Source: Mycolicibacterium crocinum
GTDB lineage: Bacteria; Actinomycetota; Actinomycetes; Mycobacteriales; Mycobacteriaceae
Direction of reading: 5' to 3'
NCBI RefSeq assembly: GCF_022370635.2
Contig: NZ_CP092362.2
Coordinates: 620,001 to 684,000, forward strand
DNA length: 64,000 bases
A program made the translations under genes and the position numbers. The notes beneath the pieces are model-generated. The model was not told the DNA's origin. It saw nothing but the letters and a program-made list of their open reading frames with translations, and did not search any database. Below, one piece after another: positions 8,873-16,910 of this stretch (its first letter is position 1; every line of letters begins with the position of its first letter).

Positions 8873-8918
8873 TTCGCACATCCCTTCGCCGCCTGGCCGG
8901 CAGCCGTCAACACCATAT

Positions 8919-8960
8919 CCCCTAATGTCTTCCGAACCCCTAAGGCCGCACCCCCTAATG
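8919..8960. promoter_or_regulatory. CCCCTAA-type boxes upstream of the Rv0340-like gene
   Basis: Three copies of a 9-base motif occur at 8919-8927 (ccccTAATG), 8937-8945 (ccccTAAGG) and 8952-8960 (ccccTAATG), with starts 18 and 15 bp apart. They lie in the divergent region between the Hsp70-like gene and the Rv0340-like gene. The same motif recurs before iniB at 9675-9726. Sharing between the two ini promoters suggests a binding site for the local regulator; that is inference. Confidence 0.6.
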
Positions 8961-9076
8961 GTGCTGCGGTTCGAGTGGCTTCGACACCGATCACGGCGCC
9001 CCCATCCGCCGATAGCATTCTTGGCAGCAGCTGGGATTCCGCTGTGACTATCGGCGGCAGGAGAGAAGGCGTTTCC

Positions 9077-9616
9077 ATGGCAAATTCGTTGCTCGACTTC
9101 GTGATGTCGCTCGTGCGAGATCCCGACGCCGCCGCACGCTACGCCGCGGACCCGGCCGGCGCGATCGCCGACGCTCATCTGACCGACGTGACCAGTGCCG
9201 ACGTCAACAACTTGATTCCCATGGTGGCGGACTCGCTGTCGGGTCCGGTCTCGGGAGGCGGTTTCGGCCCAGGAGTCGGTGCGGGCGACGGCAACGTGTG
9301 GGCGAGCGGTGCGGCGACGGCGGCATTCGACGCCTTCGACCACCTGCCTACCGCGGCCTCGGCGCCCGACGTCCACTCGGTGATCACCGATGTCTCACAG
9401 CATGCCGACCAGGCCCCGGCGCTGGTTTCCGATCTCGGTGTCGACTCGGGCACGCTGGACCTGCCGGGTACCGCTGCACAGGTCACCGACACGCTCGCCG
9501 ACCACGGCGTCACGCCCGACACCGTCGCGGACTGGGCCGACCACACCACGTGGGACCACGGCCACGTCGACGACAACCACACGTCGGTCGATCACCCCGG
9601 TTTCGACCTGTTCTGA
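9077..9616 (+). CDS. IniB-paralogous Rv0340-like protein
   Basis: A 179-residue protein, which I recall is also the length of M. tuberculosis Rv0340. The N-terminal ~55 residues (MANSLLDFVMSLVRDPDAAA...) match the IniB N-terminal domain encoded next door. The rest is Gly/Ala-rich and then Asp/His/Thr-rich (TTWDHGHVDDNHTS). There is no classical signal peptide. GAGAGAAGG upstream is a good ribosome site. A strong hairpin follows the stop, so it is a separate transcript from iniB. The function is unknown. Confidence 0.85.
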   Translation: MANSLLDFVMSLVRDPDAAARYAADPAGAIADAHLTDVTSADVNNLIPMVADSLSGPVSGGGFGPGVGAGDGNVWASGAATAAFDAFDHLPTAASAPDVHSVITDVSQHADQAPALVSDLGVDSGTLDLPGTAAQVTDTLADHGVTPDTVADWADHTTWDHGHVDDNHTSVDHPGFDLF

Positions 9617-9624
9617 TCCCCCGG

Positions 9625-9658
9625 CAAATCCCCACGTCCGCCGTGACGTGGGGATTTG
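9625..9658 (+). terminator. Perfect 14-bp hairpin after the Rv0340-like gene
   Basis: The arms 9625-9638 (caaatccccacgtc) and 9645-9658 are perfectly complementary with a 6-base loop, and are followed by tcgttt. It lies 8 bases after the stop codon and is a probable intrinsic terminator. Confidence 0.8.
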
Positions 9659-9674
9659 TCGTTTCCGGGGCCTT

Positions 9675-9726
9675 CCCTAGGGACCCCCTAATCCCCTATG
9701 GACCTACCCCCGGTTGGCCCTAGTGG
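9675..9726. promoter_or_regulatory. CCCCTAA-type boxes upstream of iniB
   Basis: Related copies occur at 9675-9682 (ccctaggg), 9685-9692 (ccccTAAT), 9693-9701 (ccccTATGG) and 9718-9726 (ccctagtgg). They begin about 160 bp before the iniB start and mirror the set before the Rv0340-like gene. They are probably part of the iniB control region, possibly IniR sites. Confidence 0.55.
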
Positions 9727-9832
9727 CGGCTCGGTGACGAGAGGTTTCGGCCCCGTTTTCGCCGCTCGTCAGCGTCCATAACGTGGTCTCCAGATCGCCG
9801 GAGTCACCGGCGGACACACGAAAGGCCCGACA

Positions 9833-10822
9833 ATGCTCACTCTCCTCGACTGGATTCTCGACCTGTTCCGCAACGAGGACGCCGCACGTGCGTTCGTCGC
9901 CGCGCCGGAGCAGACTATGCGCGACGCCGGATTCGCCGGTGTGTCGGCAGCCCAGGTCTCGACGCTGGCGGCCACCGCCGTACCGGGCCTGGTGCTCGGC
10001 GGCGGCGACCCGATCGTCGGCCTGCAGCGCGCGGTGGCCAACAACTACGGATTCGCGCCGGCCTACCAGCCCGTGTACGCGCCGTCGCCGACCTTCGCCC
10101 CCCAGACCGATCTGGCCAGCCACAACGACACCTCGCTGCTGAGCCCGGACCAGAACGCCGGCGGCAACGCCCAGCAGGGCGGGTTCAACCTCGGCTTCGG
10201 TGACATCACCTTCGGCAACAAGACCACGAACACCGCCACCAATGGCGGCGTGGTGGTCGACGGCCAGAACAAGGGCGACATCGTCAGCGGTGACGGCGCC
10301 GTCCTCGGCAATGGCAACGACGTCAACAACGGTCACGTGGTGGCCGGCACCGGCTCCAACGTCGCGATCGGCCACAGCCACGTATCCGACAACGGCACCA
10401 CCGCCACTGGCGGCAGCACCGTGATCTCGGACAACAGCGGCCCGGTGTTGCACGACGTCGACGCCAGCGGTGGCAACGGCGGCGGAGCCTCGGCGGGCGG
10501 CAGCCTGATCGGCCTCGGCGGCGGGCATGCCTCCGGTGGCAACGCCGGCGGTGGCGGCATCACGATCATCGACAGCCACCCGTCGACCAACAGTGGGAAC
10601 ACGGCCAGCTCGCCGGTCAACACCCAGACGCAGACCCACACCACTACGACGGTGACCGACCATTCCGACAACTCGGTGCACTCGGTCGTCGACACATCGA
10701 CGCACGACTCGTCCAGCCACGCGCTGTACGACGGCGGCCACGACACCACGCTGGTGAACAGCCACCTGGACAACAGCCACGACATGGCGCTGGCGTCCGG
10801 CAACCACCTGCTCGGTTTCTAG
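9833..10822 (+). CDS. iniB: IniB, isoniazid/ethambutol-inducible protein
   Basis: A 329-residue protein. Residues 1-75 (MLTLLDWILDLFRNEDAARAF...VPGLVLGGGDPIVGL) match the IniB N-terminal domain. The body differs from the Gly/Ala-rich M. tuberculosis IniB: it is a run of short Gly/Asn/Asp/Val turns (VVVDGQNKGDIVSGDGAVLG...) resembling a beta-helix or beta-roll, then a Thr/His/Asp-rich end. No catalytic motif or signal peptide is visible. It lies directly upstream of iniA. In M. tuberculosis the operon is induced by cell-wall inhibitors. Confidence 0.88.
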   Translation: MLTLLDWILDLFRNEDAARAFVAAPEQTMRDAGFAGVSAAQVSTLAATAVPGLVLGGGDPIVGLQRAVANNYGFAPAYQPVYAPSPTFAPQTDLASHNDTSLLSPDQNAGGNAQQGGFNLGFGDITFGNKTTNTATNGGVVVDGQNKGDIVSGDGAVLGNGNDVNNGHVVAGTGSNVAIGHSHVSDNGTTATGGSTVISDNSGPVLHDVDASGGNGGGASAGGSLIGLGGGHASGGNAGGGGITIIDSHPSTNSGNTASSPVNTQTQTHTTTTVTDHSDNSVHSVVDTSTHDSSSHALYDGGHDTTLVNSHLDNSHDMALASGNHLLGF

Positions 10823-10828
10823 CAATCC

Positions 10829-10876
10829 GACGACGGCGGGGATCTCCAGGATGTCTGGAGGTCCCCGCCGCTCGTC
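10829..10876 (+). terminator. Long hairpin between iniB and iniA (terminator/attenuator)
   Basis: Arms of about 21 bases (gacgacggcggggatctccag and its near-complement) flank a 5-base loop, starting 7 bases after the iniB stop and ending 30 bases before the iniA start. It lacks a T-run. In this position it would separate iniB from iniA or lower iniA expression. Confidence 0.65.
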
Positions 10877-10906
10877 TGCGCATACGGTGGACCACTGGGA
10901 GGACAC

Positions 10907-12766
10907 GTGACGCAACCGCAGCAGGACCCGCGCCGGGTGCAGGTGATCGTCGAACTGATCGATCACACCAGCGCGATCGCCGACCTCAACGACCGGGGCG
11001 ACCTGGTTGCACGGCTGGCCGTCGCCAAGGAACGGATCACCGATCCGCAGATCCGGGTGGTCATCGCCGGCCAGCTCAAACAGGGCAAGAGCCAGCTGCT
11101 CAACTCACTGTTGAACATGCCGGTGGCCCGCGTCGGCGACGACGAGACCACCGCGCTGGTCACCGTCATCAGTTACGCCGAACAGCCGTCCGCGACCTTG
11201 ATCGTCTCGGTGGGCGAGGGCGTTCCGCCGCAGAGCATCGACATCCCGATCGACGACATCCGCCACGACCTGCGCCGCGCGCCTCAAGCGCAGGGCAGGG
11301 AGGTACTGCGGGTGGAGGTCGGTGCGCCCAGCCCGCTGCTGCAGGGCGGGCTGGCGTTCATCGACACACCCGGCGTCGGCGGCCACGGCCAGCCGCACCT
11401 GTCGTCGACCCTGGGTCTGCTGCCGGATGCCGACGCGATGCTGATGATCAGCGACACCAGCCAGGAGTTCACCGAGCCCGAGATGCGGTTCATCCGCCAG
11501 GCCCACGAGATCTGCCCGGTCGGCGCGATCGTCGCCACCAAAACCGATCTCTACCCGTTCTGGCGCGAGATCGTCTCCACCAATACCGCGCACCTGCAGC
11601 GTGCCGGACTGCAACTGCCACTCATCCCGGTGTCGTCGCTGCTGCGCAGCCACGCGATCCAGCTGAACGACAAAGAACTCAACGAGGAGTCGAACTTCCC
11701 GGCGCTCGTCGCCTGGCTGTCGGAGAAGGTGCTCTCCCGGGAGAACGATGCAGTGCGTGACCATGTGGTCGCCGAAATACGTTCGGCGGCAGAGCATCTC
11801 AACCTCGCCGTGAACTCCGAACTCTCCGCGCTGAGCGACCCGGACCAGGCACGCCGGCTCACCGAGGACCTCGAGCGTCGTAAACAGGAGGCCCAGGACG
11901 CCCTACAGCAGACCGCGCTGTGGCAACAGGTCCTCAACGACGGCATCGCCGACCTGACCGCCGACGTCGAGCACGATCTGCGAGCCCGCTTCCGGGCCAT
12001 CACCCAGCACATCGAAGGTGTCATCGACGACTGCGACCCCACCCAACACTGGGCGGAAATCGGTGCGGAGGTCGAAGATTCGGTAGCCAACGCCGTCGGT
12101 GACAACTTCGTCTGGGCCTACCAGCGCGCCGAGGCGCTGGCCGAAGACGTCGCGCGGACCTTCGTCGAAGCCGGCCTGGACGCGATCAAGATGCCGGAGG
12201 TGAGCGCGGCCGAGATGAATGCCGGGCTGGGCCGGCTCAAATCGCTGGCTCGCCTGGAGTCCAAGCCGATTGGCAAGGGCCACAAGGTGATCACCAGCAT
12301 GCGCGGGTCCTACGGTGGTGTGCTGATGTTCGGCATGCTCACCTCGGTGGCCGGGCTCGGCATGTTCAACCCGCTGTCGTTGGGCGCAGGCCTGCTCCTC
12401 GGGCGCAAGGCCTACAAGGAGGACATGGAGAACCGCATGATGCGGGTCCGCAATGAGGCCAAGACCAATCTGCGCCGCTTCGTCGACGACGTGTTGTTCG
12501 TGGTGTCCAAGGAATCCCGCGACCGTCTCAAGAACGTCCAGCGCCAGCTCCGCGACCATTACCGCGATATCGCCAACCAGACCAACCGCTCGCTCAACGA
12601 GTCTTTGCAGTCCACCATCGCCGCAGCGCGGATGGAGGAGACCGACCGCAACAACCGCATCCGTGAGCTCGAGCGTCAGGCCAACATCCTCAGCCAAGTC
12701 CTCGACAACGCCGAAAAGCTGTTCCCCGCAGCCCTTTCTAGGGCGAGGACGACCGAGTCTCGTTGA
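10907..12766 (+). CDS. iniA: IniA, dynamin-like GTPase
   Basis: A 619-residue bacterial dynamin-like protein. G1 GQLKQGKS is at residues 55-62, G3 DTPG at 153-156, and G4 TKTD at 211-214, followed by long helical stalk regions. A hydrophobic, Gly-rich membrane-insertion segment lies at about 468-497. The GTG start has GGGAGG 5-10 bases upstream. Mycobacterial IniA binds and fuses membranes and contributes to isoniazid and ethambutol tolerance. The 3' end overlaps the convergent PWYR protein gene by 29 bp. Confidence 0.95.
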   Translation: MTQPQQDPRRVQVIVELIDHTSAIADLNDRGDLVARLAVAKERITDPQIRVVIAGQLKQGKSQLLNSLLNMPVARVGDDETTALVTVISYAEQPSATLIVSVGEGVPPQSIDIPIDDIRHDLRRAPQAQGREVLRVEVGAPSPLLQGGLAFIDTPGVGGHGQPHLSSTLGLLPDADAMLMISDTSQEFTEPEMRFIRQAHEICPVGAIVATKTDLYPFWREIVSTNTAHLQRAGLQLPLIPVSSLLRSHAIQLNDKELNEESNFPALVAWLSEKVLSRENDAVRDHVVAEIRSAAEHLNLAVNSELSALSDPDQARRLTEDLERRKQEAQDALQQTALWQQVLNDGIADLTADVEHDLRARFRAITQHIEGVIDDCDPTQHWAEIGAEVEDSVANAVGDNFVWAYQRAEALAEDVARTFVEAGLDAIKMPEVSAAEMNAGLGRLKSLARLESKPIGKGHKVITSMRGSYGGVLMFGMLTSVAGLGMFNPLSLGAGLLLGRKAYKEDMENRMMRVRNEAKTNLRRFVDDVLFVVSKESRDRLKNVQRQLRDHYRDIANQTNRSLNESLQSTIAAARMEETDRNNRIRELERQANILSQVLDNAEKLFPAALSRARTTESR

Positions 12767-13169
12767 GCCGCGGACCCGACCTGGTTCCCGGCGGGTGGGT
12801 GACGCGGGTCGGGAAGGTGCCGGGGAAGGTCGGGGCCACCCGCTCCGACGGCGGGACCTCCGACGTCGTCTCGGTGCTCGAGGATGTCGTGCTGCTCGTC
12901 GTGCTCTCCCCGGGCAGTCCGATATCGGTGGTCGACAACCGCACGCTCGGATAGGACGTGCTGGTCGAGCCCGACGTGGTCTTCGCGACATGCGGCGCAT
13001 CCGGCACGTGCGTGCCGGGCGGCAGCACGGTCTCGGTGTCGGTCCTACTCCACTTGCTCGACATCGTCACCACTGCGTAGACCAGAATCGCGACCACCGC
13101 CAGCCCGAGCAGCCCCGCGGCGGAGGTGGCAGCCGCCGAGCGGTACCACGGAGCCTTGTGCTGGGGCAT
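12738..13169 (-). CDS. PWYR-type single-pass membrane protein with Ser/Thr/Pro-rich tail (between iniA and iniC)
   Basis: A 143-residue protein: PWYR at residues 7-10, a membrane helix at about 14-37, then a low-complexity Ser/Thr/Pro tail (STSTSYPS, STTSSTTSSSTETTSE) predicted to be extracytoplasmic and possibly O-mannosylated. The ATG is at 13169. It is divergent from iniC (58 bases apart) and convergent with iniA, whose 3' end it overlaps. The architecture matches the genes at 14708 and 15311 and the membrane part of the Hsp70-like protein. The function is unknown. Confidence 0.75.
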   Translation of the reverse strand: MPQHKAPWYRSAAATSAAGLLGLAVVAILVYAVVTMSSKWSRTDTETVLPPGTHVPDAPHVAKTTSGSTSTSYPSVRLSTTDIGLPGESTTSSTTSSSTETTSEVPPSERVAPTFPGTFPTRVTHPPGTRSGPRLNETRSSSP

Positions 13170-13226
13170 GGCGGCTGATCCTAGCCGTGATGTGCCCGCG
13201 CTGTCGGACCGTAGACTCGTCGTTCG

Positions 13227-14711
13227 ATGAGCACCAGCGATCAGGTTCGCGCCATCCTGGGCGGCACCCGTCGCGCATACCAGGGTGAACCGGCGTACCG
13301 CGAGCGGCCCGATGTGTTCAATGAGCTCGACCGCATCGCCGGGCGGCTCAACCAGCCGATCCGCATCGCGCTGGCGGGCACGCTGAAGGCCGGGAAGTCC
13401 ACTCTGGTCAACGCGCTGGTCGGCGAGAACATCGCGCCCACCGACGCCACCGAGGCCACCCGCATCGTGACGTGGTTTCGGCACGGCCCGATCCCGAAGG
13501 TCACCGCAAACCATCTCGGTGGGCGGCGCTCCAATGTGCCGATCGCTCGTGATGGCGGCCTGACCTTCGACTTCGGCCGGCTCGACGCCAACGACATCGT
13601 GGACCTGGACGTGGAGTGGCCGGCCGCCGAGCTGATCGACGCGACGATCATCGACACGCCCGGCACCTCGTCGCTGTCGCGCGACGTGTCCGAGCGGACC
13701 CTGCGCCTGCTGGTCCCCGAGGACGGTGTGCCGCGGGTCGACGCGGTGGTGTTCCTGCTGCGCACACTGAACGCAGCCGACATCGCGCTACTCAAGCAGA
13801 TCGGCGAGCTCGTCGGCGGATCATCGGGGGCGCTCGGCGTCATCGGGGTGGCCTCCCGCGCCGACGAGATCGGCGCAGGCCGCCTCGACGCGATGATGTC
13901 GGCCAAGGATGTCGCGCAGCGGTTCACCGGTGAACTGGACCGGACCGGCATCTGCCAGGCAGTGGTTCCCGTCTCCGGGCTGCTGGCGCTGACGGCCCGG
14001 ACCCTGCGCCAGAGCGAGTTCGCCGCGCTGGAGAAACTCGCCGCCGTCGACGCGAGCGAACTGAACAAGGCGATGCTGTCGGTGGACCGCTTCGTCCGCG
14101 AGGACAGTGCACTGCCGGTCGACGCGCAGACCCGCGCGCAGCTGCTGGACAGGTTCGGCATGTTCGGCCTGCGTATCTCGATCGCCGTCTTACGGGCCGG
14201 GGCCGCAACCGATTCCGTCACCCTGGCCGACGAACTGCTCGAACGCAGCGGGCTGACCGCGCTGCGCGATGTGATCGACCAGCAGTTCGCGCAGCGATCC
14301 GAACTGCTCAAGGCGCACACCGCGCTGGTCTCGCTGCGGCGATTCGTCGAGATGCACCCGATCACCGCGACGCCGTACATCATCGCCGACATCGACCCGC
14401 TGCTGGCCGACACCCACGCCTTCGAGGAACTGCGTCTGCTCAGTCAATTGCGTTCGCGGCCAACGACTTTGACCGAAGACGAGATGGCTTCGCTCCGGCG
14501 GGTCATCGGCGGGTCGGGGACCGACGCCGCGAGCCGGCTGGGGTTGACTCCGGAAACGCTCGGCGACGGACCGCGCGCCGCGTTCGCCACTGCGCAACGC
14601 TGGCGCCGCCGTGCCGAACATCCACTCAACGATCCGTTCACCACCAGGGCCTGTCGCGCCGCGGTGCGCAGCGCCGAGGCGCTCGTCGCGATGTACGCCG
14701 CCGGGGCTTAG
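13227..14711 (+). CDS. iniC: IniC, dynamin-like GTPase
   Basis: A 494-residue protein. G1 GTLKAGKS is at residues 51-58, G3 DTPGTSS near 142, and a G4-like SRAD near 212. The rest is helical with no obvious membrane segment, so it may act as a partner GTPase of IniA. Its length is close to that of M. tuberculosis IniC (about 493). Unlike in M. tuberculosis, it is separated from iniA by a gene on the opposite strand, so it must have its own promoter in 13170-13226. Its stop shares TTAG with the convergent gene. Confidence 0.93.
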   Translation: MSTSDQVRAILGGTRRAYQGEPAYRERPDVFNELDRIAGRLNQPIRIALAGTLKAGKSTLVNALVGENIAPTDATEATRIVTWFRHGPIPKVTANHLGGRRSNVPIARDGGLTFDFGRLDANDIVDLDVEWPAAELIDATIIDTPGTSSLSRDVSERTLRLLVPEDGVPRVDAVVFLLRTLNAADIALLKQIGELVGGSSGALGVIGVASRADEIGAGRLDAMMSAKDVAQRFTGELDRTGICQAVVPVSGLLALTARTLRQSEFAALEKLAAVDASELNKAMLSVDRFVREDSALPVDAQTRAQLLDRFGMFGLRISIAVLRAGAATDSVTLADELLERSGLTALRDVIDQQFAQRSELLKAHTALVSLRRFVEMHPITATPYIIADIDPLLADTHAFEELRLLSQLRSRPTTLTEDEMASLRRVIGGSGTDAASRLGLTPETLGDGPRAAFATAQRWRRRAEHPLNDPFTTRACRAAVRSAEALVAMYAAGA

Positions 14712-15292
14712 CCGCCGCCCGGCCGCGGGAAGCCGGGGATCGTCGGCAGCACCCGCTGCGTCGTAGTCACCGTCTGCGTCACCGTGCTCACCGACGTGGA
14801 CACCGTGGTGCTGGTGCTCGTACTTGTACTGGTGCTCGTCGACGGCGGCTCGGTGGTCGTCGTCGTGGTCGGCGTCTCCGTCGTCGTCGCGGGGGTCTCG
14901 GTGGCCGTCGGCGATTCGGTCACCGTCTGGGTGACGCCAGGCGCCGGAGCTTCCGTCGCCGACGTCGCGGCCGTGGTCGACGTTGTCGGGGACGTCGTCG
15001 TGGTGGTCGTCGGGCTGGAGCCGCTGCTGCTGGTGAACTGGACGATCGCGTAGATCAGCAGAGCCAAGACGAGAGCGGTCAGTACCCCGAGACCGACCAG
15101 CGCCGCAGGCTTGCGGTACCAAGGGGTCGGCTCGGGCGGCGGGGGATAGTCGCCGTAGCCGGTCGGCGCACCGTAACCAGATTGCTGGTAATCGCTGTAG
15201 GCCTCGCCGCCGGTGCCGCCGTAGTTTGCGTACTGCGTCGGGTCACTGTCGGAGTAGTTGTTCGGGTCGTCGGGGGAACCGTCACGCGCCAC
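14708..15292 (-). CDS. PWYR-type membrane protein with Tyr/Gly-rich N terminus and Ser/Thr tail
   Basis: A 194-residue protein, GTG start. The cytoplasmic part (about 55 residues) is Tyr/Gly/Asp/Pro-rich and probably disordered (QYANYGGTGGEAYSDY). PWYRKP then leads into a membrane helix (about 61-83). The tail has long Thr/Ser runs (TTTTTTSPTTSTT, STSTSTSTSTT) and ends in Pro/Gly. It converges on iniC with a 4-bp overlap at the stops. Family and function are unknown. Confidence 0.8.
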   Translation of the reverse strand: MARDGSPDDPNNYSDSDPTQYANYGGTGGEAYSDYQQSGYGAPTGYGDYPPPPEPTPWYRKPAALVGLGVLTALVLALLIYAIVQFTSSSGSSPTTTTTTSPTTSTTAATSATEAPAPGVTQTVTESPTATETPATTTETPTTTTTTEPPSTSTSTSTSTSTTVSTSVSTVTQTVTTTQRVLPTIPGFPRPGGG

Positions 15293-15310
15293 GGGTTCAG
15301 ATTCTAACGG

Positions 15311-15919
15311 TCAGCCGCTGCCCGGTTGATTGGGGAAGGCCGGGCGGTGGGTGGGACGGACGCTGATCTGCGGCGGCCGGGTCTGCGGAGTGGTGACGTT
15401 CGGCCGCCCGCCGTCATTCTGCTGGGGGTAGCGCGGATACCAGGTGCCCTGCGGCGGGGCCGGCGGCGGACTCTCCGGCGGGGGCGGCGGAGGCGGCGGC
15501 AGTTCCGGCGGCGGTGAACTGGTCAGCGCGGTGGTGGTCGGTGCGCTCGTGGTGGTCGCCGACGGAGTGGTCTTGGAATGCCCGGAGTCATCAGAGTCCA
15601 GCGCCACCAGCAGGACCGCTGCGACCAGGATCGCGACCACACCCGCGCCGATCGCGCCGATCGCCAGCGTCGCCTGCTTCTTGCGGTACCAGGGCCGTTC
15701 GGGAAACCAGAAGGCGTCCGGGGCGAAGGGGTCGAAGCCCTCGTCGGCGGTGAGCACCGGCAGGGCCGGATCCGTCGGCGGGTCGACGTCGTCGCTCGCC
15801 GGGGTGTCCTCCGCGTGGGCCGAGCCCGGATATGGCTGCTCCGGGTAGGGCCCGAACGGGTCACCGAACGGGACGGGCGATGTTTCGTCGACATCCCCAG
15901 CCGGGTCGTGCTTCGCCAC
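15311..15919 (-). CDS. PWYR-type membrane protein with Pro-rich tail
   Basis: A 202-residue protein from the GTG at 15919 (VAKHDPAGDVDE...). The upstream in-frame TTG at 15967 would abut the preceding gene and is less likely. It has an acidic, Pro-rich cytoplasmic region, PWYRKK near 75-80, a membrane helix at about 81-103, then a Thr/Ser segment and a proline-rich stretch (ELPPPPPPPPESPPPAPP). It lies immediately upstream of, and on the same strand as, the other PWYR gene at 14708. Confidence 0.75.
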   Translation of the reverse strand: MAKHDPAGDVDETSPVPFGDPFGPYPEQPYPGSAHAEDTPASDDVDPPTDPALPVLTADEGFDPFAPDAFWFPERPWYRKKQATLAIGAIGAGVVAILVAAVLLVALDSDDSGHSKTTPSATTTSAPTTTALTSSPPPELPPPPPPPPESPPPAPPQGTWYPRYPQQNDGGRPNVTTPQTRPPQISVRPTHRPAFPNQPGSG

Positions 15920-15967
15920 GGCTATTGATGCTAAACGCCCCGCCAGGGACGTTGCAGCGTTCGGCAA

Positions 15968-16900
15968 TCACGCGAGTTGCCGGACCACCTCGGTGGCGAA
16001 CAGTTCCACGTGGTCGAGGTCCGACATATCCAGCAGTTGGAGGTACACCCGCTGGACTCCGGCTTCGATGAACGGCCCTAACCGATCGACGATTTCGCCG
16101 GGCGTGCCGACCAGGGGCGTGTTGGTGCGCAGCTCGTCGACCTCGCGGGAAATCGCGTCTGCGCGGCGGGCGATCTCGGCATCGTTGCTGCCGGCGCAGA
16201 CCACGAACGCCGCCGAGTACACGAGGTCGTCGGGTGACCGGCCGGCGTCGGCCAGCGCGGCGCGCACCCGGGCGTACTGGGGCTCGACGAAGTCCAGCGC
16301 CGGGAAGGCGAGGTTGTATTCGGAGGCGAACCGGGCGACCAGCGCCGGTGTCCGCTTGGGGCCGTTGCCGCCGATGATGATCGGCGGATGGGGATCCTGT
16401 GCCGGCTTCGGCAGGGCGGGGGAGTCCTTGACCGTGTAGTGCGTGCCGTTGTAGTCGAAGGTCTGGCCGGCGGCTGTGGTCCACAGGCCAGTGATGATGT
16501 CGAGCTGTTCGTGCAGCCGCTCGAATCGCTCGCCCAGCGGCGGGAAGGGGATCGCGTAGGCGAGGTGTTCCCTCTCGAACCAGCCGGCGCCGATGCCGAG
16601 GTCAACTCGGCCGGAGCTCATCGCGTCAACCTGCGCCACCGAGATCGCCAGCGGCCCGGGATGGCGGAAGGTGGCGGAGGTGACCAGCGTGCCGAGCCGG
16701 ATCGTGCTGGTCTCGCGGGCGATGCCGGCCAACGTGACCCAGGAATCGGTGGGCCCGGGAAGCCCGTCGCCACTCATCGCCACATAATGGTCGGAGCGGA
16801 AAAACGCTGAGTAGCCGAGAGATTCGGCGACCTGCGCCACCGCGAGCTGATCGGCGTAGCTGGCACCTTGCTGGGGTTCGACGAAGACGCGGAAGTCCAT
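15968..16900 (-). CDS. LLM-class F420-dependent oxidoreductase
   Basis: A 310-residue protein from ATG 16900 (MDFRVFVEPQQ...). It is a luciferase-like TIM barrel with typical landmarks: FFRSDHY near the N terminus, LGTLVTSATFRHPGPLA, GRVDLGIGAGW, and PPIIIGGNGPKRT. It probably uses coenzyme F420 to oxidise or reduce a small molecule; the substrate is unknown. It follows lpqJ on the same strand with a 10-base gap, so the two may be co-transcribed. Confidence 0.88.
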   Translation of the reverse strand: MDFRVFVEPQQGASYADQLAVAQVAESLGYSAFFRSDHYVAMSGDGLPGPTDSWVTLAGIARETSTIRLGTLVTSATFRHPGPLAISVAQVDAMSSGRVDLGIGAGWFEREHLAYAIPFPPLGERFERLHEQLDIITGLWTTAAGQTFDYNGTHYTVKDSPALPKPAQDPHPPIIIGGNGPKRTPALVARFASEYNLAFPALDFVEPQYARVRAALADAGRSPDDLVYSAAFVVCAGSNDAEIARRADAISREVDELRTNTPLVGTPGEIVDRLGPFIEAGVQRVYLQLLDMSDLDHVELFATEVVRQLA

Positions 16901-16910
16901 AGCGCCCAGC

